Source of the DNA: Phascolarctos cinereus
Taxonomy: Eukaryota > Chordata > Mammalia > Diprotodontia > Phascolarctidae
Length of the DNA: 64,000 nt
Assembly (NCBI RefSeq): GCF_002099425.1
Contig: NW_018343955.1
Location: 13,378,001-13,442,000, forward strand
Direction: 5' to 3'
In this document: positions 58,201 through 64,000 of the stretch, in pieces
Layout of the letters: the number at the start of each line of letters is the position of its first letter
Position numbering within the stretch: position 1 is the stretch's first letter
The notes under the pieces: model-generated
Told to the model about the DNA's origin: nothing
The model's input: the letters and a program-made list of their open reading frames with translations, nothing else
Databases searched by the model: none
Translations under genes and position numbers: made by a program

Positions 58201-58432
58201 AACAATGACACTGAAGAAGAAGAACGTCTGTGGAGAGACCTAATTATGGAGAGAGTTACAAAATCAGCAGATGCTTGTCTTACAGCCATCAACATTATGA
58301 CATCACCTAACATGCCAAAAGCTGTATATATTGAGGATGTAATAGAAAGAGTTATACAATACACTAAATTTCATCTACAAAATACTCTTTATCCTCAGTA
58401 TGATCCTGTCTATAGAGTGGATCCTCATGGCG
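58201..58432 (+). CDS. NIPBL: NIPBL exon 17
   Basis: This 232-nt exon corresponds to human residues 1286-1363. It reads NNDTEEEERLWRDLIMERVT, KSADACLTAINIMTSPNMPK, AVYIEDVIERVIQYTKFHLQ and NTLYPQYDPVYRVDPHG. It encodes several helices of the folded cohesin-loading body and is almost identical to human (LTAIN for LTTIN, YRVDP for YRLDP). The acceptor is CCTTTGTAG. The donor GGCG|GTTAGT is a weaker GT site than its neighbours. Confidence 0.97.
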
Positions 58433-59332
58433 GTTAGTTTGTAATTATTTATTGGCATGCATACTTTTTAATTTAGTCCTTAATAAAAACTTTGTTATAT
58501 ATTTTTCCAAGTTAAGTGAAAAATAGAATTAACAGATGATTATTTCAAGTGGTACCATAAATCTAAAATAATGCTGAAATTAGAAAGGGTATAGAAATAC
58601 TGTCTTTGATTTTTATCATAAATGTGACCCTTTATCTGTGATACTTCAACAAGAATTTATTTAGAAAATATTTTATGCACAGCAAAGCTAGCATTCATAC
58701 TAATAATGGGAAAATGCAGCTTATACAGGTTCTGTTTTAAATCTGTATCTTCATCTAGTCTCTTCCAGAGATGAGAATAGAATTATAATTGTGAGAACAG
58801 CTGTATTAAGTTTCAAAATCTTTCCCTTTCCTTAACCTCTAAAAATAGACATAGTGTGGGCAGTAGGAGAATAGAAAATATTGGACGCTGAATAATCTAC
58901 ACTTTGGCATATATTATTAAATTATTTTGACTATGCTTAAAGTCAGATATGATTCCAAACTGAATGAATCAGTGAAATTCAAAATTCAATTAATCTTTCA
59001 TTTTGGTTCAAGTCAAGAACATTATATAGAAAGTCCTTGTTGTAGCATCAAGATTTTAATTGCCTACAAAGTATGCCATCAGTCATCTATTGCTATATAC
59101 AAATGTTTACTTTTCAAATTAAATATCATCAAAGAACAAAGTTTTTACCTTAGTAAATAGCCTTCTTTATTTTAAATGATTTGCTGAGGGGGGGATTTGA
59201 TGTATTAATTTTTTGCCATAAATAAGAAATACACAGATCTTTCAGAATTTCAATTCATAAAATTTATATTTAGTTCTTATTTTAAAATATTTTATTGATA
59301 ATTTTTTTCCCCAATTTAAAAAAAAAAATTAG
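58433..59332 (+). other. NIPBL intron 17
   Basis: This 900-bp GT-AG intron is AT-rich throughout. I see no repeat or other feature in it. Confidence 0.85.
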
Positions 59333-59484
59333 GAGGAGTATTAACCTCAAAGGCAAAACGTGCCAAGTGTTCCACTCACAAGCAGAGAGTAATCGTAATG
59401 CTTTATAATAAAGTTTGTGATATCGTTAGCAGCTTGGCAGAACTTTTGGAAATACAACTCCTGACTGATACAACAATTCTTCAG
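59333..59484 (+). CDS. NIPBL: NIPBL exon 18 with GC donor
   Basis: This 152-nt exon corresponds to human residues 1363-1413. It reads GVLTSKAKRAKCSTHKQRVI, VMLYNKVCDIVSSLAELLEI and QLLTDTTILQ. The acceptor is AAAAAAATTAG, with a poor pyrimidine tract next to it. The exon ends CAG and is followed by GCAAGT, so the donor is GC, not GT; the frame continues exactly into exon 19. Changes from human are GVLTS for GLLSS and SLAELL for SLSELL. Confidence 0.96.
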
Positions 59485-60068
59485 GCAAGTATTTCTAAGA
59501 GATTTTTTGTAATTTCTGAATGATAACTTAAAACTAAAGAGTGGGTATAATATTACTTTATTCATTTATCAATGCCAAATTAGGATTTCAAGCTCAAATA
59601 GAATGTGTTTTTCTTTATAATGCTACATTGGAAGTATGAGACAGTAAACATAGTTTTGGCCAAAGACACTTCATAAACATAGATAAATGCCTGCTTGGTT
59701 CTCTGAAAGATAAGCTACTTTTTCCCAAAAAGTGGATCATGTTGCAGACACTTGTTTGGTTTGTCCTGATGTCCTGAGTTTCTTAACTTGTCTTTAGGAA
59801 GGATAAAAAAATGCTAGATATTGTGGCCCTCTGAGGTTGTGTGTGTGTGTGTGTGTGTGTCTGTCTGTCTGTATGTATGTATGTATGTATGTATGACAGA
59901 CATGTAACTGAGTTGTAGTGGAGCAGAATAAAAAGTTGATTGGGCAGTTGAGTGACTGGCAAGAAAAATGCAGAATGGTTCTCAAGGTCTTCTAGCACGT
60001 TCATACATAGGTAATCTGGAAAGTTTGGGCATAGCAGTGAAAGATTTTTTCCTCCATATTTTTTGTAG
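59485..60068 (+). other. NIPBL intron 18, GC-AG type
   Basis: This 584-bp intron has donor CAG|GCAAGT and acceptor TTTTGTAG|. It contains a (GT)n(GTCT)n(GTAT)n microsatellite at 59834-59895 and nothing else recognised. Confidence 0.9.
59834..59895 (+). repeat. compound microsatellite (GT)n(GTCT)n(GTAT)n
   Basis: GT repeats pass into three GTCT and then about six GTAT units. Confidence 0.97.
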
Positions 60069-60149
60069 ATATCATCAATGGGAATAACACCATTTTTTGT
60101 AGAAAATGTCAGTGAACTCCAGCTATGTGCCATCAAATTAGTCACTGCA
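60069..60149 (+). CDS. NIPBL: NIPBL exon 19
   Basis: This 81-nt exon corresponds to human residues 1414-1440. It reads ISSMGITPFFVENVSELQLC, then AIKLVTA, in whole codons. The acceptor is TTTTTTGTAG and the donor is GCA|GTAAGT. Human starts VSSMG; otherwise it looks identical. It encodes helices of the folded body. Antisense open frames over it are shadows. Confidence 0.97.
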
Positions 60150-60935
60150 GTAAGTAATTATAATTTCTATAAATTGGTAGTTATTTTAATTATGTCACTA
60201 AGAAAATAACATTAACAAATAGTCACTAATACTTTGAAGGTTATTGTTATTTGGCAATTTTTTTAAATCTTCAGTTTTGTTGTATTTTGATAAATTATCT
60301 GCTTTATACATTTACTAGATAGATCTCTTCAGGATCAGTTTAATATAATAAGATAATGATCCAGAAAAGCTTTCCTTGAAACTAAAAGAATTCTTAATAA
60401 ATACTATCATAATGATTCAAGACCACTTAGAGGTGAAATAACCATACTTATTCTGTTATTTCCCCTCTCCCCAATAGAATTCACGTTCCTGGAGGGCAGA
60501 TACTATTCAGATTTTTTCTTTATATCTGCATTGCCTACTACAGTACCTTCCACACAGCAGATACTTATGAAATCCTTTTTGAATTAATAAGAAAAAATAT
60601 TACTTATGTGTGACCGTATCCTCAGGATATTTCCAAGTAGGAATTGATCATTTAGGGTGTTTAAATTGTTTAGTGTTTATGGTGCTTAGTATTTGCTGCC
60701 ACTGTGCTACATTCTATAAATACAAAGAAAGTTAGAAGCCATCCTCCCTTGAGGAGCTTATGTTCTAGTTAGGGAGAGGACATGCATAGAATGAAGTACA
60801 TACAAGAAACATACCGAGCGGATGGGGAATATAATACTGTTGGAAATTAAAGTAAAATCTATGTCTTTTTTGTTTTGAGCAAATGGTAATCTTTTGGGTT
60901 TTGTTTTGTTTTTTAATCTTACTGTTGCTAAATAG
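60150..60935 (+). other. NIPBL intron 19
   Basis: This is a 786-bp GT-AG intron. It holds an L2-type 3' scrap (about 60435-60590, with CCTTCCACACAGCAGATACT) and a family C scrap (about 60665-60800, with CCCTTGAGGAGCTTATGTTC). Confidence 0.75.
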
Positions 60936-61036
60936 GTATTTTCAAGGTATGAAAAGCATAGGCAGTTGATTTTGGAAGAAATTTTCACTTCACTTGCAAG
61001 ATTACCAACCAGCAAGAGGAGTCTAAGGAACTTCAG
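60936..61036 (+). CDS. NIPBL: NIPBL exon 20 (last exon in window)
   Basis: This 101-nt exon corresponds to human residues 1441-1474. It reads VFSRYEKHRQLILEEIFTSL, then ARLPTSKRSLRNF, and ends after two bases of an Arg codon. The acceptor is TGCTAAATAG and the donor is TTCAG|GTAAAA. It appears identical to human in protein. The next exon (human LNSSDMDGEPMY) does not occur before the window end. Confidence 0.97.
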
Positions 61037-61349
61037 GTAAAATAGAAGTAGTCTGTTATAATCGAGGCCTCAGGAGACCATAACACTATATTGTAACTTA
61101 TCTTTGCTTTCATCAAAAGCAAAACTAGGGATTATGATAATAAGACTATATTCCTATTTTCTTACAGAAAATTATTATTATTGAAGAGAATGAGCTAAGT
61201 GAGAGATAACATCACTTTCTTGTGCAACTTCTTCCTTGACCTGTTTTCTATGTGCATCATAATAGTATAGCAAGCCCATTACACACTCAACACATATTTG
61301 CTTGTTGTAGAAGTTGCTTATCCCTGATCCTAGAAGGCAAAAAATAAGA

Positions 61350-61625
61350 ATAATAGCTTAAAAATGCAGAGAGAAAGACTTTGCCTTTATGTAAAGAAGC
61401 ACTTTCTGACAATTAGTGATTTTCTAAAGTGCAGTGGGATGCTGCAGGAAATAGAGTCCTTCTAACTGAAGATCTTCAACTAAATGCTATGGTCACTTGG
61501 GGATGTTGTAGAGAGGGTTGGAGATTTTCTTGTTTTTGTTTTGGGTTTTAGTTTTTTGCTTGTTTTTGCTTAAGTAGCTTGAGTTAAAGGCCCTCTGAGG
61601 CTTTTACCATCTCAGAGATTTTGTG
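61350..61625 (+). repeat. CR1/L3-type LINE 3' end
   Basis: AGAAGCACTTTCTGACAATT, AAAGTGCAGTGGGATGCTGC, ACTTGGGGATGTTGTAGAGA and CCATCTCAGAGATTTTGTGT follow the order of the family's 3' UTR. Confidence 0.7.
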
Positions 61626-61799
61626 TCACCACCTATTTTCTATTGTTTGGGCTATTCTGAATGACTTGGGAGTCAGAAAATCTCTTCTTCTATATCACTT
61701 CCAACTTTACTTTGAAAGACTTGAACATTATAATCCCAGTAATGAATATTGCAGTTCATGTTCTTGAAAGTCACTTTTGGGAAAGCAGAAAATTTAAAG

Positions 61800-62080
61800 T
61801 AGAAAATGGAATTTTCTTTAATAATAATAATAACACCTAGCATTTACCTAGTGCTTTAAGGTTTGCAAAAGCTTTGCAAATATCTTCTCATTTTATCTTC
61901 ATGACAGCCCTCAGACAGGTCATCCCATTTTACAGTTGAGGAAACTGAGGTTAAGCAAGTAGAGGTTAAATAACTTGGCATGGGTTATGCAGCTGGTGAG
62001 TCTGAGGCCAGATTTGAACTCAGGCCTTCTTGACTTTGGCTCACTATCCATTGTGCCACATAGCTGCCTCTTTAATCTTA
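61800..62080 (-). repeat. MIR-type SINE, reverse, nearly full length
   Basis: AATAATAATAACACCTAGCA, GTGCTTTAAGGTTTGCAAAA, TTTACAGTTGAGGAAACTGA, AGATTTGAACTCAGGCCTTC and CCATTGTGCCACATAGCTGC occur in full reverse order. Confidence 0.9.
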
Positions 62081-62544
62081 GGACAAACTATCTGGTAGAA
62101 AGGAATTAGGGTAGGAGGAAGAATAACCCTAAGAAACAAAAATTGTGCTTTCATACATAGACTTAGAATGATATTGTAAATAGGGAAGTATAGTAAGGAT
62201 CAGCTTAACTCTTACATGGCTCTTCTACTTGTATGTTATTACTTAATTTGAAATTAACCAAGTTCAATCTATTTTCTGTTTTGTTGTCATTTTTTAGGTT
62301 TTTACTGACAGTGATTTTTAACAGTGCTATATATATAAGTATTCATTAATTGTTTATTCACATAATGAAGTAGAGTAGCTTGTACAAATCTTTTGTTGGC
62401 TATGTAATTTTTATTGCCCCCTTATATTTGCCATTTACAGGATAACAAGGCAGACTTTTAGAATAAAATGCTTACTTGCCAACCTAATGCCAAAAAAAAA
62501 GTTAACTTCAGGTAGGTTGAGGTTAGATCAAGAGAAAAGTTTAT

Positions 62545-62960
62545 AATGTAATGTAATAGAATGAGTACTGGATTTGGCATCAGAAGACTTAGATTTAATT
62601 CCTTGCTTTGCCACTTAACTACTTATACAACCTTGAACAAATCACCTAACTTCTCTGGGCCTCAGTTTCTTTATCTGTAATAAAATTGAGGGGGTTGAAT
62701 TAGATTCCGGTCAAATCAGTAAATAGCTCCAACTCTTTAATAATTTTTTACCTGGGATCAGCTGATCAATAAACATTTATTAAGCACCTGCTATGTGCTA
62801 GTCACTGTGCTAAGCTTGGATCAAATCTAATTTCTACCACTCTGTAACTTGGGTCAAATAACTTACCTTCTCTGGGCCTTAGTTTCCTCATCTATAATAT
62901 GAAGGGTTAGATTAGATGATATCTAAGATCCCTAATATCTTGGGAATCTAGTCTATGAAA
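62545..62960 (+). repeat. MIR copies with family C scrap between
   Basis: 62545-62720 has GAATGAGTACTGGATTTGGC and CTGGGCCTCAGTTTCTTTAT. 62760-62818 is family C (AATAAACATTTATTAAGCAC). 62819-62960 has CTCTGGGCCTTAGTTTCCTC and TTAGATTAGATGATATCTAA. Confidence 0.8.
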
Positions 62961-63224
62961 GGGAGACAAGGGGTAAAAACACAAAACAAAACAAAACAAA
63001 AACCTGGCAAGATAGTGAAGCTGGGCAACTTCCTAAGATTTCATTCACTTTGTGCCTCACAAGAAGATTCAGTGGTCCTTCACCATTGTCTCAAGAACAA
63101 AATATAAACTCCCTTGGCATTTTAAGCCTTCACAGTTGGACTTCAGTGCATCTCTTCAGGCTGATATACCTCCCTCCTCCCCAGTGACTTTATGCTTAAG
63201 CCAAATAGTTTATTTGCCTATTAC

Positions 63225-64000
63225 ATAATTTTTTTAATTGATTCAGTTTTATTCTCAGTTGTGTATTTTCTCTCTCCCATCCCTGAGTCCTCTACCTTTT
63301 GAGAAATCAATAAAAACAAAATTTGTTACAAATATATATTGTCAGGCAAAACTGTACCGTATTACTATTACATAAATTGTTCTCTTGATTCTGTTCACTT
63401 GACTTTGAATTAGTTAATGAGGGTCTTCCCAGCTTTTTCTAAAACTGTCCCTTTCAACATTTCTTATTAATACAGTAGCATTCTGTCACATACATGTATT
63501 GTAATGTGTTCAACCATTCCCCTCTTAATGGGCACAACCCCCATTCCATTCCCATTCCCACCCCCACCCCCACCCCTGGTTCCATTTCTTTGATAGCACA
63601 AAAAAGAGCTTCCATAAATGTTTGGGTACGTATGAATCCTTTTCCTCTTTCTTTGAGTCTTTCCTCTTTGGGGCATAGACCTTTTAAAAGCAATATTACT
63701 GGATCAAAGAATATGGATAATTTAATAGCTTTTTGGGCATGGTTCCAAATTGCTTTCCAGAATATTTGAACCAATTGAATAATACCACCAAAAGTAGATT
63801 AATGTGCCTGTGATTACCCACAACCTCTCCAGTATTGGCCATTTTCCTTTTTTGTCAGCCTTGTCAATCTCATAGGTGTGAGGTGCTGCCTCTGAGTTTT
63901 AATATTCGTTTTTCTAATTATTAATGATTGAGGACATTTTTGTATGGCTATTAATAGCTTGGGTTTCTTTAAAATGCCTGTTCATGTCCTTTAACCATTT
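63225..64000 (-). mobile_element. L1 LINE 3' part, minus strand, runs off the window
   Basis: Read on the minus strand from the window end it gives AAATGGTTAAAGGACATGAA, CTCAGAGGCAGCACCTCACA, then GGTTGTGCCCATTAAGAGGG and AATGGTTGAACACATTACAA, the order seen in the C-terminal part of marsupial L1 ORF2 and its 3' UTR. Frames are broken. A CCCCCA/CCCATT tract at about 63540-63578 lies inside it. Confidence 0.85.

Larger units (their letters stand above)
61037..64000 (+). other. start of NIPBL intron 20
   Basis: This is the first 3 kb of an intron that continues past the window. It holds a CR1/L3 3' end (61350-61625), a large reverse MIR (61800-62080), forward MIR copies with a family C scrap between them (62545-62960), an L2 scrap (63050-63200) and the 3' part of a minus-strand L1 (63225-64000). 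Confidence 0.8.

Noticed and set aside
59783-60145. 120-codon minus-strand open frame over exon 19
   Set aside because: It combines a microsatellite with the antisense of a conserved NIPBL exon.
61037-62470. NIPBL exon 21 within the window
   Set aside because: The expected text (LNSSDMDGEPMY) is not found in any frame before the window end, and AG-preceded stretches such as that near 62297 do not match.

Overview
The window is vertebrate nuclear DNA, almost certainly from a marsupial. It holds one protein-coding gene on the + strand: an internal stretch of NIPBL (Nipped-B-like, the cohesin loader, SCC2 orthologue). Seventeen consecutive coding exons can be placed. They correspond to human exons 4 to 20 (about residues 77 to 1474 of the human protein) and are separated by AT-rich introns. 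The marsupial assignment rests on the interspersed repeats: full-length tRNA-derived SINEs starting GGGGCAGCTAGGTGG, marsupial-style MIR relatives, CR1/L3 LINE ends, a marsupial L1 and hAT MITEs. The gene start (exons 1-3) lies upstream and exon 21 onward lies downstream.

Layout: 1-1211 end of intron 3; exons 4-6 at 1212-4254; 8.2-kb intron 6; exons 7-8 at 12494-13715; exon 9 at 17411-18025; 10.1-kb intron 9 with an old internally deleted L1; giant exon 10 at 28166-30105; 13.4-kb intron 10; exon 11 at 43508-43690; intron 11 with a CR1/L3 reverse-transcriptase fragment; closely packed exons 12-14 at 49600-50316; exons 15-20 at 51494-61036; start of intron 20 to the window end, which finishes inside a minus-strand L1. 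Exons 4-12 encode the disordered N-terminal half of the protein. Exons 13-20 encode the start of its helical (HEAT-type) body.

Three points about the gene stand out. Exon 10 lacks one base right at the HP1-binding PxVxL motif, so the literal reading stops there although the reading frame on both sides is conserved; a sequence error is the likeliest cause. The charged repeat region of exon 10 is about 105 codons longer than in human. Intron 18 uses a GC-AG splice pair. Comparisons with human NIPBL and with repeat consensus sequences are from memory, not from a search.

I found no complete second gene, no RNA gene with convincing structure, no CRISPR array, and no recognisable endogenous retrovirus. 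The rest is intron with old transposons, microsatellites and a few small inverted repeats or orphan insertions, listed under findings. I see no new biological system in this window.
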